Positions 35,344 to 41,863 of a stretch of 64,000 nucleotides of DNA are shown one piece after another. The translations under genes and the position numbers were made by a program. Location of the stretch: positions 35,402 to 99,401 of the forward strand of contig CAZHON010000003.1 of NCBI GenBank assembly GCA_964534565.1. Direction: 5' to 3'. Below the pieces are notes generated by a model. The model was not told where the DNA came from and did not search any database. It saw nothing but the letters and a program-made list of their open reading frames with translations. Origin of the DNA: CAZHON01 sp964534565 (GTDB taxonomy: Bacteria > Patescibacteriota > Gracilibacteria > Peribacterales > Peribacteraceae). Every line of letters starts with the position of its first letter. Within the stretch, counting starts at the first letter, position 1.

Positions 35344-35910
35344 ATGTCGTTCCTCATTGGAGAAGGTCTTGCCGGAGACGGCAACGAGATTGCGCACATC
35401 GACATTTTGATCGGCAAGAAAGACAGCCCGGTCGGCACTGCGTTCGCGAACGCGTTGGCTCGACAAAGCGAGGGGCACACAAACCTCCTCGCCGTGCTGA
35501 CGCCGAACGTTCTCGCGAAGCCTGCGACGGTCACCATCACGAAGGTGACCATCAAAGGCATGAAGCAGGCGGTTCAGATGTTCGGCCCGGCGCAATCCGC
35601 CGTCGCTTGGGCGGTGACAGATGCTCGTCGTGCGAAGCTCTTCGAATCGCTCGGCAAATCCGACGACATCGTGATCGTGTGCGGCGTGTTCATTCACCCC
35701 GCCGCTGAAAGCGATGAAAAGATCTTCCGCTACAACTACACAGCGACGAAGATGGCGATCGAAGCGGCCCTGAAGAACGGCCCGTCGGATGCCGACATCG
35801 ACGCTGCGGTTGAAACGTTAGGCAAGGAGAAGTCGACCATCGATCATCCGTTCAAGGGCAAGTTCGATCTCAAGACGGTCCTCGAAGAACTGCGGACGAC
35901 GACGGCCTAG
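35344..35910 (+). CDS. fae: Formaldehyde-activating enzyme (Fae)
   Basis: A 188-residue homologue of Fae, which condenses formaldehyde with tetrahydromethanopterin. Matching blocks: GEGLAGDGNEIAHIDILIG (6-24, His18 corresponding to the catalytic His17), LLAVLTPN, KVTIKGMKQAVQMFGPAQ, GVFIHP and YNYTATKMAIEAAL. It has an extra C-terminal stretch of about 20 residues. The family is known from methylotrophs, methanogens and Planctomycetes; in a CPR-like genome it is unexpected and suggests transfer. It has its own TTGACA promoter, SD and terminator. The sole-gene context gives no further pathway partner. Confidence 0.9.
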   Translation: MSFLIGEGLAGDGNEIAHIDILIGKKDSPVGTAFANALARQSEGHTNLLAVLTPNVLAKPATVTITKVTIKGMKQAVQMFGPAQSAVAWAVTDARRAKLFESLGKSDDIVIVCGVFIHPAAESDEKIFRYNYTATKMAIEAALKNGPSDADIDAAVETLGKEKSTIDHPFKGKFDLKTVLEELRTTTA

Positions 35911-35949
35911 GCCAAAACCGCAAACTGCTAATCAACAATGCCAAAGAAT

Positions 35950-35982
35950 CGGGCAACCTCCTTACAGAGGTTGCCCGGTTTC
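35950..35982 (+). terminator. fae terminator
   Basis: Perfect 11-bp stem CGGGCAACCTC/GAGGTTGCCCG (35950-35960 with 35967-35977), loop CTTACA, then GTTTCT. The U tract is weak but the stem is strong. Confidence 0.8.
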
Positions 35983-36005
35983 TCATGTTCGGTATCCTCT
36001 TTTTC

Positions 36006-36602
36006 GTGTCACTCCTCCCAGCCCAAATCACCAGAGTCATCGAAGAGTTTAGTAAACTCCCGGGAGTTGGCCCAAAAAGTGCGGAACGTCTGACGTTTCA
36101 CTTGCTGCGATCGACACGCGCGTCGCCCGAAGTGCTGGGCAAAGCACTCATCGATTTAAAACAACAATTAAAGTACTGCCGCACATGCCAGATGGTCACG
36201 ACGGAAGAAGAGTGTGAGATCTGTCGCGACAGCAGCCGTGACCACACGATCGTTCTTGTGGTGGAGGAGCCACTGGAGGTCATCGCATTTGAAAAAACGT
36301 CGTACAAGGGCGTGTATCACGTTCTGCACGGGGTCCTGTCCCCCATCGACGGTATGGGGCCGGAGCAATTGAAGGTGAAGGAGTTGTTGGACCGTGCAGC
36401 GCAGGGAATCATCCGCGAAGTGATTGTGGCGACGGACCCGGATGTAGAAGGTGAAGCGACTGCGAGCTACTTGTCCCAGCAGCTCCATGGGAAAGTGGAG
36501 AAGGTCACGCGTTTGGCGCATGGACTGCCCATGGGAGCCGATATTGAATTTGCCGATCAGGTCACATTGCGCGAGGCATTGGCCGGAAGAAGGTCACTGT
36601 AA
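36006..36602 (+). CDS. recR: Recombination protein RecR
   Basis: A 198-residue recombination mediator acting with RecF/RecO. Helix-hairpin-helix FSKLPGVGPKSAERL, Cys4 zinc finger (CRTC..CEIC), Toprim domain (VVEEPLEVIAFEKT, VIVATDPDVEGEATA) and the C-terminal RLAHGLPMGADIEFAD motif are all present. GTG at 36006 is chosen over ATG 35985: TATCCT (35993-35998) ends 7 bases before the GTG and would start the mRNA at it, and the resulting length equals the usual RecR length. Confidence 0.95.
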   Translation: MSLLPAQITRVIEEFSKLPGVGPKSAERLTFHLLRSTRASPEVLGKALIDLKQQLKYCRTCQMVTTEEECEICRDSSRDHTIVLVVEEPLEVIAFEKTSYKGVYHVLHGVLSPIDGMGPEQLKVKELLDRAAQGIIREVIVATDPDVEGEATASYLSQQLHGKVEKVTRLAHGLPMGADIEFADQVTLREALAGRRSL

Positions 36603-36631
36603 AAAAACTCGATTTTCCTCTACCATGAGCA

Positions 36632-37075
36632 ATGTCGATGTCACCATCACATTCATCATCGGGTATGACGCTCATCGAGCTTCTCATGGTCATCGTTGTG
36701 ATCGTCGTTTTGGGTGTGATCATTATGATTGCGATTGATCCGAAGCAAAAAAATATCGATGCGCACAACGCGCAACGTCGCGGAGATGTCGTAGTGATTT
36801 TGAACGCCGTTTATGAGTATGCACTGGCCCACGGCAACGCGATGCCGGAGGGAATTCCCACGGACACTCCGAAAGAAATTTGCGTCACGAAGGCAGCAAG
36901 TTGTAATGGAGGAGTGAATTTGGACAGTGTTCTTAACCAGTATCTTTTGGCTCTGCCAAAGGATCCGTTGGCCACGGGCACCGGCACGCTCTATACGATC
37001 AAAAAAGAAGCGAACGGTCAGGTAACCGTTGCCGCCCCCAAAGCGGAAAACGCATCGATCACATTCACTCGTTAA
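36632..37075 (+). CDS. Type IV prepilin-like protein 1
   Basis: A 147-residue class III signal protein. Prepilin peptidase site SSSG/MTLIELL with the conserved Glu at +5, then a 20-residue hydrophobic helix and a globular domain with a disulfide-capable pair (ICVTKAASC). The C-terminal half aligns with the next gene (DPLATGTGTLYTIKK against DPLVKESGTGTLYTIVK), so the two are tandem duplicates, probably minor pilins or pseudopilins. TACCAT (36621-36626) lies 5 bases before the ATG. The leader peptide lacks the usual basic residues. Confidence 0.8.
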   Translation: MSMSPSHSSSGMTLIELLMVIVVIVVLGVIIMIAIDPKQKNIDAHNAQRRGDVVVILNAVYEYALAHGNAMPEGIPTDTPKEICVTKAASCNGGVNLDSVLNQYLLALPKDPLATGTGTLYTIKKEANGQVTVAAPKAENASITFTR

Positions 37076-37091
37076 CTTTCCCCCATTTGTC

Positions 37092-37538
37092 ATGAGTAAG
37101 CTTTCTCCTTTGCGTCGCGGATTTACTCTCATCGAACTTCTCCTCGTGATCGCCATTGTTGCGATTCTCGCTGCGATTGTGTTCGTGCTTGCAAACCCGT
37201 CGGAGAAAGAAGGAACAAAACGAAACAATCAACGTCAGAGTGATGTGACGACGATTCTTAATACGGTGTATTCATACGCAATCGATCACGCAGGCGCGTT
37301 CCCAGTAGAAATTCCTTTGGAGATCCCAAAGCAAATTTGTCTCACCGGCAAGCCACTTCCAACGTGTGCGAACCTGGATGTGTTGACCAAGCCCTACCTC
37401 ATGCAAATTCCATACGATCCGTTGGTGAAAGAGAGTGGCACAGGAACGCTCTACACCATTGTGAAGAGCAAGACGGGCCGCATCACAGTGACGTCTCTTG
37501 CTGCAGAAGAAGGGGTGCCGATTAGTATGACGAGATAA
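37092..37538 (+). CDS. Type IV prepilin-like protein 2
   Basis: A 148-residue prepilin with leader MSKLSPLRRG and cleavage before FTLIELLLVIAIVAI (Glu at +5). It is a paralogue of the preceding gene and lies 16 bases downstream of it. The globular domain has two cysteines (ICLTGKPLPTC). No pilus motor, prepilin peptidase or secretin gene is in the window, so the apparatus must be elsewhere. Confidence 0.85.
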   Translation: MSKLSPLRRGFTLIELLLVIAIVAILAAIVFVLANPSEKEGTKRNNQRQSDVTTILNTVYSYAIDHAGAFPVEIPLEIPKQICLTGKPLPTCANLDVLTKPYLMQIPYDPLVKESGTGTLYTIVKSKTGRITVTSLAAEEGVPISMTR

Positions 37539-37544
37539 GAAAAA

Positions 37545-37584
37545 GAGGGAGCTCATCAATTGCTGGCGCAACTGAGGCTCCCCG
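37545..37584 (-). terminator. Terminator of the 37.6 kb accessory gene
   Basis: On the minus strand GGGGAGC pairs with GCTCCC around an inner GTTGC/GCAAT stem and is followed by TCTTTTTC. It also separates the convergent prepilin gene. Confidence 0.75.
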
Positions 37585-37620
37585 AAGAGAAAAGAAACGC
37601 ATGACCAGCCCTGGAAAGGT

Positions 37621-38079
37621 TTAGGCAGCCGCTGTGGTGGCAGCGTTTGCTGTAGGCAATTCGCCTTTTCTGACGGCGGTAAGAATTTCGCCGAGCGTCA
37701 TCGACGCCGGAGTGTCGTCATCAAATGCGAAGAAATAAATCCCGCCTCGCAAACCTTCGTACTGCAAGATGTCGACAAGGAATTCACTGTCTGTGTATCC
37801 GCGAATCATGATGACAGGGCGGCCATCGGAGATGGTGGCCATGACAGATTGATCTCCGCGGGAAAATCCCGCTTTCATTCCTTGTTCTTGTTGCAGCGTG
37901 AGCGCTTGTCGCTCCGCAAAGATTCCTAGTTGCTTCGGGACAGGTCTGCTTTCTTGGCAGTGGGCGAGTAAATCCCGCGCCGACGGAAGCGGGAATGCTT
38001 CCTGTTGGGTAAACAGTGCCAATGCTTCGCGGAATATTTCCGCCGTCCCCGGAACAACCAATGTACATAACCGATGCAT
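37621..38079 (-). CDS. Accessory hypothetical protein with SD-driven start
   Basis: A 152-residue soluble protein (MHRLCTLVVPGTAEIFREAL) ending in an Ala/Thr-rich tail; no family recognised. The ATG at 38079 has GGAAGGA 8 bases upstream. Upstream TTGACC/TTGACG hexamers near 38237-38250 and a TACCGT near 38218 may form the promoter, giving a leader of over 100 bases. Promoter type, SD and strong terminator group it with the genes at 25.0, 35.3, 38.9 and 46.5 kb. An earlier in-frame start at 38175 lacks an SD. Confidence 0.55.
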   Translation of the reverse strand: MHRLCTLVVPGTAEIFREALALFTQQEAFPLPSARDLLAHCQESRPVPKQLGIFAERQALTLQQEQGMKAGFSRGDQSVMATISDGRPVIMIRGYTDSEFLVDILQYEGLRGGIYFFAFDDDTPASMTLGEILTAVRKGELPTANAATTAAA

Positions 38080-38429
38080 AAAGAGATTCCTTCCATGTGA
38101 CACCACTTGAAATGGATGACTTTGTAGGGCTGGTGTCTTCTCCCTGCACGGAGCTTGCGGGCGAGCGCTGTGCACGAAGGAGACCGGCGTTGCTCAAAAT
38201 GACCAGATTGGACGGTACGGTACGCTCGATTCGGCAGCCGTCAATTGGTCAATATTACATAGAAAACCTCTTCTCAAGTTGCTACTCTCCCCCTACTCTT
38301 GGTCTTCCAAGAGAGTCCTGTACCAAGCCGCCTTAGCTCAGTGACTGCGCGACGCTTGCGGAGCGCATCAGAAAACAACACACTGCTCGTCCCGAATCGA
38401 TGAATTCACATCATTGTCCGAAATACCAA
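38080..38429. other. Gene-free stretch: leader of the 37.6 kb gene, hairpin, tRNA fragment
   Basis: From left to right: the presumed leader and promoter of the minus-strand gene (to about 38260), a 7-bp hairpin CTCTTGG-TCTT-CCAAGAG (38296-38313), a copy of the first 17 bases of tRNA-Thr with its flank (38321-38343), and a GC-rich hairpin-forming stretch (38347-38368). I see no coding frame in it. Confidence 0.5.
38321..38343 (+). repeat. Duplicated 5' fragment of tRNA-Thr
   Basis: Bases 38321-38343 are identical over 23 bases to 38424-38446, covering 6 bases of 5' flank and the first 17 bases of tRNA-Thr (acceptor strand, D stem and start of the D loop). After that the sequences diverge. The fragment cannot form a tRNA. 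Confidence 0.85.
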
Positions 38430-38504
38430 GCCGCCTTAGCTCAGTGGTAGAGCAACGCACTTGTAATGCGTGGGTCGCCGGTTCAAATCCGGCAGGCGGC
38501 TCCA
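38430..38504 (+). tRNA. tRNA-Thr (anticodon TGT)
   Basis: 75 bases including encoded CCA (38502-38504). Acceptor GCCGCCT/AGGCGGC, D arm, anticodon arm ACGCA-CTTGTAA-TGCGT (anticodon TGT) and T arm GCCGG-TTCAAAT-CCGGC all pair. Confidence 0.96.
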
Positions 38505-38683
38505 CCCGTCTCCGCTCCTGCGGGAGCTTCGCCGTGGTTCGCTTGTTTTTAGCGGCCGCAAGGGTGCCCCGGCGTATTTCGCAACGAAGCCGGGCAAGTT
38601 CTTTTTCTGCGAATGGCTTGAATCGCAGCCCCCCTTGGGGACTCCAGACGGGTCGAAGGTGAAGTTGGCTCTTTTTCGTATGC

Positions 38684-38809
38684 CTACGTCAGCGCCTTGA
38701 AGATGAGGTAGAGAAATGCCCAACCTCCACCAAAAATAATTGCGATCATTGCAGCCTTGAAGAGTGTTTTCATGAAGGCTGTAACGTTCGCAATGCGATA
38801 TTCTTTCAT
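38684..38809 (-). CDS. 41-residue single-pass membrane peptide
   Basis: A short open frame with ATG at 38809: basic N terminus (MKEYRIANVTAFMKTLFKAA) and one hydrophobic helix (about 20-36, rich in Ile, Phe and Gly). TGATATAAAA immediately upstream on the minus strand gives a -10 about 5-7 bases before the ATG, the usual leaderless layout here. Too short for family assignment; promoter, hydrophobic pattern and bounding hairpin support it as real. Confidence 0.5.
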   Translation of the reverse strand: MKEYRIANVTAFMKTLFKAAMIAIIFGGGWAFLYLIFKALT

Positions 38810-38824
38810 GGATTTTTATATCAC

Positions 38825-38851
38825 CCCCTGGCGGCTTTAGGCCGCCAGGGG
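38825..38851 (-). terminator. Perfect 11-bp hairpin between the 38.9 kb gene and the small membrane peptide
   Basis: CCCCTGGCGGC (38825-38835) pairs exactly with GCCGCCAGGGG (38841-38851), loop of 5. It lies 35 bases after the stop of the minus-strand gene at 38887. No U tract; a terminator or mRNA 3' stabiliser. Confidence 0.65.
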
Positions 38852-38886
38852 AGATTGGGTGTGGAGAAGACGAGGAGACGAGGTTG

Positions 38887-39426
38887 TTAAGCTTCGACGA
38901 GTTGTAGACGAGCATCTCGTTCGCCTGCAGGATCCAGTTCGTCAACGATCGACGCAGTTCTGCGCCACTCGATGGTCGAACAGTCCAGGCCGAACATTTC
39001 AGATGGAATGACGTCGGACTCGATCGAGTCGAAGCGGATCAAGCCGCCATTTTCCTGTTGAGCGAGGTCATCAAGCGCCTCGACTAGTTGGTCCCGTTCC
39101 ACCGTGCAGAAGTTGATTGCCGCTCCTCGAAGCTCCATGTAGGAGGCCTTGGAGGAACTTGCGATAACAACTCCGTCATTGACGACGCGAAAGCGTGTTT
39201 CCTGCGGCAACGTGCGTCGCACGAGGTTGCCGATCGAATGTCCGCCGGCTTTCTGCAGCTCGGCACACAACTGCGACACAGGGGCACCTTCCTTTTTGCC
39301 GAAGAATGACAGGAAGATTCCCAAAATTTCGGTACCCGCAGAAAGCGGCATGCCAATACGATAGATTTTCCTCATCGAACGTTTTCCTTTTCGCAAAAGT
39401 TTAGATAAGCGAGGGAGGACGTACAT
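38887..39426 (-). CDS. Accessory hypothetical protein with sequestered SD
   Basis: A 179-residue soluble protein, no family recognised; it contains IGNLVRRTLPQETRFRVVND and an acidic C-terminal part. Two starts are possible. ATG 39426 has GGGGAG 5 bases upstream, but that SD is buried in a 17-bp hairpin (39432-39470). ATG 39375 (MRKIYRIGMPLSAG, 162 residues) has AAAAGG 10 bases upstream. The promoter region contains an inverted repeat (39497-39535). Own promoter, leader and terminator place it with the accessory class. Confidence 0.5.
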   Translation of the reverse strand: MYVLPRLSKLLRKGKRSMRKIYRIGMPLSAGTEILGIFLSFFGKKEGAPVSQLCAELQKAGGHSIGNLVRRTLPQETRFRVVNDGVVIASSSKASYMELRGAAINFCTVERDQLVEALDDLAQQENGGLIRFDSIESDVIPSEMFGLDCSTIEWRRTASIVDELDPAGERDARLQLVEA

Positions 39427-39431
39427 GTCTT

Positions 39432-39470
39432 CTCCCCGACCAAGACTTTTAATAAGTCCTCGGCGGGGAG
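39432..39470 (-). promoter_or_regulatory. Hairpin burying the SD of the 38.9 kb gene
   Basis: Arms 39432-39448 and 39454-39470 pair over 17 positions (three imperfect or G-U) with a 5-base loop. The minus-strand GGGGAG 5 bases before the ATG at 39426 is inside the stem, so ribosome access would require melting. Confidence 0.6.
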
Positions 39471-39496
39471 GAGGATGCTGTGAAAGAACCTTGTTA

Positions 39497-39535
39497 TTTT
39501 GACAGTATTATCTAAAAAGTCAAATACCGTCAAAA
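39497..39535. promoter_or_regulatory. Operator-like inverted repeat in the 38.9 kb promoter
   Basis: TTTTGACAGTATT (39497-39509) and AATACCGTCAAAA (39523-39535) are inverted repeats with 12 of 13 matches, spaced 13 bases (centre to centre 26, over two helical turns). The minus-strand TTGAC hexamers and GATAAT lie within them, so a bound dimer would overlap the promoter. Confidence 0.6.
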
Positions 39536-39624
39536 GACACGGGAAGATAGCACTGCGGTTGATTTATCTCAAAGCCATCTTTGCACATCATTGATAAAAT
39601 GCGGTCACTCTGCCATACTGGGTA

Positions 39625-40031
39625 TTCCGCTCCTTCGATGATCGCGGTACGACTTGCTCGTATCGAGGAACGTCCGGGCTCCACCGGAACGCCATGCGGC
39701 TAACGGCCGTCCATGTGTCACATATTCGGTAAAGACATGTGAGGACGAGTGCCACAGAGACGAGCTCCTTCATCATGACTCACGTCGTGACCAACGGAGA
39801 GTGAAACGCCTCGAATCAACGAGGGCCGGCGTCGCCCTAACGGGCTATGCCGTGCTGGTAAACTCATGGTGGAGCAAGGAGGATTTGGGTCCGCGGAATC
39901 TGCGATGGTTCCGTCGCACCGCGCACCCCTCCGCTTGAGACTGCAGGCAACTGCAGCTCCAGAGAGATGATCATCTCGGTGTACGTCACACGCGTACACG
40001 TAGACAAAACCCGGCGTATAAGGACGCGGAT
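39625..40031 (+). ncRNA. rnpB: RNase P RNA
   Basis: The P4 signature GAGGAACGTCCGGGCTCC (39665-39682) is diagnostic, and the matching 3' P4 strand is in AGACAAAACCCGGCGTATAA (40002-40021). Ends TCCGC and GCGGA can close P1. The RNA is of bacterial type, about 405 bases. The promoter is TTGATA (39591-39596), 17 bases, CATACT (39614-39619), giving a start near 39625. It processes the 5' ends of tRNAs, including the three in this window; exact ends are estimates. Confidence 0.9.
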
Positions 40032-40040
40032 TGTGTAGAA

Positions 40041-40064
40041 AATGGGGCTTCGGCTCCATTTTTC
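40041..40064 (+). terminator. rnpB terminator
   Basis: AATGGGGC-TTCG-GCTCCATT (one G-U pair) followed by TTTC. It ends 16 bases before the -10 of the next gene. Confidence 0.8.
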
Positions 40065-40092
40065 TTATGCATTCCTTGCTACAATGCGGACC

Positions 40093-41487
40093 GTGAAGAA
40101 GATCGAGATCCTCTTTGGCATCTTGCGCGTACCGCTCGACATCCTCGGAGTCGTTGCGGCATTGCTGCTTTCGTACAACCTGCGTCAGCAGAACATCGAC
40201 CTTGTTCCGTGGATTCAATTGATCGATACCGCGGCAACATTGCCGCTGCTTGCCGATTACTGGACGGAGTTTGTGTGGCCCGCGATTGCATTCTTTCTCT
40301 TTGCTGCCGCATTCTTGGGACTCTATGCATTGCGCTTGCACCGAAGCGGATGGGGACAGGTCGCAACATTGTTCGAAGCAGTGTGCCTGTGGCTTGTGTT
40401 TGTGATGGGGTGGTTCTTCCTCGTGAAGAAGGAGCTTTTCTTCTCGCGCATCTTGCTGCTGCATTCAACGTTCTTTGTGTTCCTGTTCACGGCAATCGCA
40501 CGTGGGTTTTTATTGATGGTGCAGCGATGGTTCCTGCGAATGGGATTCGGAGTACGCATCGTTGTATCGATCGGGCATGTGCCCGTGGCACCGACTGTGC
40601 AGCGACTTCTGGAGCGAGACGTGCACTATCACTACTTGGGTCACTACAAACGCTCGGGAGAAGTGCAACAGTTGGAACGCAAACACGATATTGATTTGGT
40701 GTTGCACACCGACCCACACCCAACCGACGAAGCAACGCAGGAAGTGATTGAGTACTGTCGCAGCGAGCACATCGAGTACGCATTCTTCCCTCCGGTACTT
40801 ACAGACAGTCCGCACCAGTTGGCAGTAGAACACATGGGTCTCTTGCCGCTCATTCGTTTCCGCCCGACTCCGCTCGACGGCTGGGGGCGCGTGTACAAGC
40901 GCTCATTCGATACGATCATGAGTATCGTTCTTTTGGCTCTCCTGAGCCCTATTTTAATCTTCATTGCACTCTGTATCGTGCTCGATTCGGGCTTCCCTGT
41001 TTTTTACGTGAGCAAGCGCGTGGGGCTGGGGGGTCGTGTGCGGATTCCGATCATCAAGTTTCGCACGATGTGTCGCGATGCCGATCAGAAGAAAAAACAA
41101 TTGGAGGCGCTCAACCACCGAAAGGACGGACCACTCTTCAAGATGAAAGATGATCCGCGCATCACGGGAGTCGGTCGCATTTTGCGTCGTTGGTCACTGG
41201 ATGAACTCCCCAACCTCTTCAATGTGATTACGGGACAAATGTCCCTCGTGGGTCCCCGTCCTCACCTGCCCGACGAAGTCAGTCGCTATTCGTCGTACCA
41301 GCGTCGCGTGTTTGCAATTTGTCCCGGAGTGACGGGGCTCGCTCAAATTTCCGGACGATCCGATTTGAAGTTTGAGGAAGAAGTCCGCCTCGACCTGCAG
41401 TACATTGAAGAATGGTCTCCGCTCCTGGATCTATGGATCCTGTGGCGCACGTTCTTTGTGTTGATTGGCAGAAAGGGCGCTGATTGA
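40093..41487 (+). CDS. Polyprenyl-phosphate sugar-1-phosphate transferase
   Basis: A 464-residue membrane enzyme that starts lipid-linked glycan assembly by moving a sugar-1-phosphate onto undecaprenyl phosphate. Four N-terminal helices, a soluble middle domain (about 150-270), one more membrane segment (about 280-305) and the catalytic domain: VYKRSFDTIM, IIKFRTM, RRWSLDELPNLFNVI, SLVGPRP and PGVTGLAQISGR. GTG at 40093 is chosen because TACAAT (40080-40085) ends 7 bases before it. The ATG at 40084 overlaps that box; a longer frame starts within the rnpB terminator. Confidence 0.9.
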   Translation: MKKIEILFGILRVPLDILGVVAALLLSYNLRQQNIDLVPWIQLIDTAATLPLLADYWTEFVWPAIAFFLFAAAFLGLYALRLHRSGWGQVATLFEAVCLWLVFVMGWFFLVKKELFFSRILLLHSTFFVFLFTAIARGFLLMVQRWFLRMGFGVRIVVSIGHVPVAPTVQRLLERDVHYHYLGHYKRSGEVQQLERKHDIDLVLHTDPHPTDEATQEVIEYCRSEHIEYAFFPPVLTDSPHQLAVEHMGLLPLIRFRPTPLDGWGRVYKRSFDTIMSIVLLALLSPILIFIALCIVLDSGFPVFYVSKRVGLGGRVRIPIIKFRTMCRDADQKKKQLEALNHRKDGPLFKMKDDPRITGVGRILRRWSLDELPNLFNVITGQMSLVGPRPHLPDEVSRYSSYQRRVFAICPGVTGLAQISGRSDLKFEEEVRLDLQYIEEWSPLLDLWILWRTFFVLIGRKGAD

Positions 41488-41518
41488 GTGCTCTCCTGTA
41501 TCCCTTTATACTTCCGCC

Positions 41519-41863
41519 ATGCGTCGCCCCGACCCCACCGTTGTTGCAATGTCTTTCGCGCTCCTCGCGCTGCTCATTGTTGCGTGGCAACAACTGAATC
41601 CGGCTCCCACCCCAACGACGCCGTATCAAGAAAGTCACGATCCCTGCATTGGCGATCCGATTATTGTGGCGTACCCCTACCGCGGAAATCCGGAAAATCC
41701 ACACGAGTGTTTGGTGCAGTGCAGCGACAATCGTCAGCGGTACATTCTCTACAGCAACGGACTGGGAACACAGTGCGACACGCCTCCAAGCTGCAATGAT
41801 CGCGGTGAAGATGACGGTGTGAGTTGCACACCGCCGACAGCAGACGTTGATTCCGTTCGCTAG
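41519..41863 (+). CDS. Small exported or membrane-anchored protein
   Basis: A 114-residue protein: N-terminal hydrophobic helix (MSFALLALLIVAW, about 11-23) after a short basic segment, then a Pro/Thr-rich linker and an outer domain with six cysteines (including CLVQC and CDTPPSC). No family recognised. TATACT (41507-41512) ends 6 bases before the ATG. Its last codons overlap the end of the convergent exonuclease gene by 4 bases. Confidence 0.6.
   Translation: MRRPDPTVVAMSFALLALLIVAWQQLNPAPTPTTPYQESHDPCIGDPIIVAYPYRGNPENPHECLVQCSDNRQRYILYSNGLGTQCDTPPSCNDRGEDDGVSCTPPTADVDSVR

Noticed and set aside
38321..38429. T-box or tRNA-sensing leader
   Set aside because: No specifier loop, antiterminator bulge or downstream biosynthetic gene; the similarity is a plain copy of the tRNA 5' end.
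38436..38945. Minus-strand frame across tRNA-Thr
   Set aside because: It reads through the tRNA and the small membrane peptide region in another frame; composition is non-coding.
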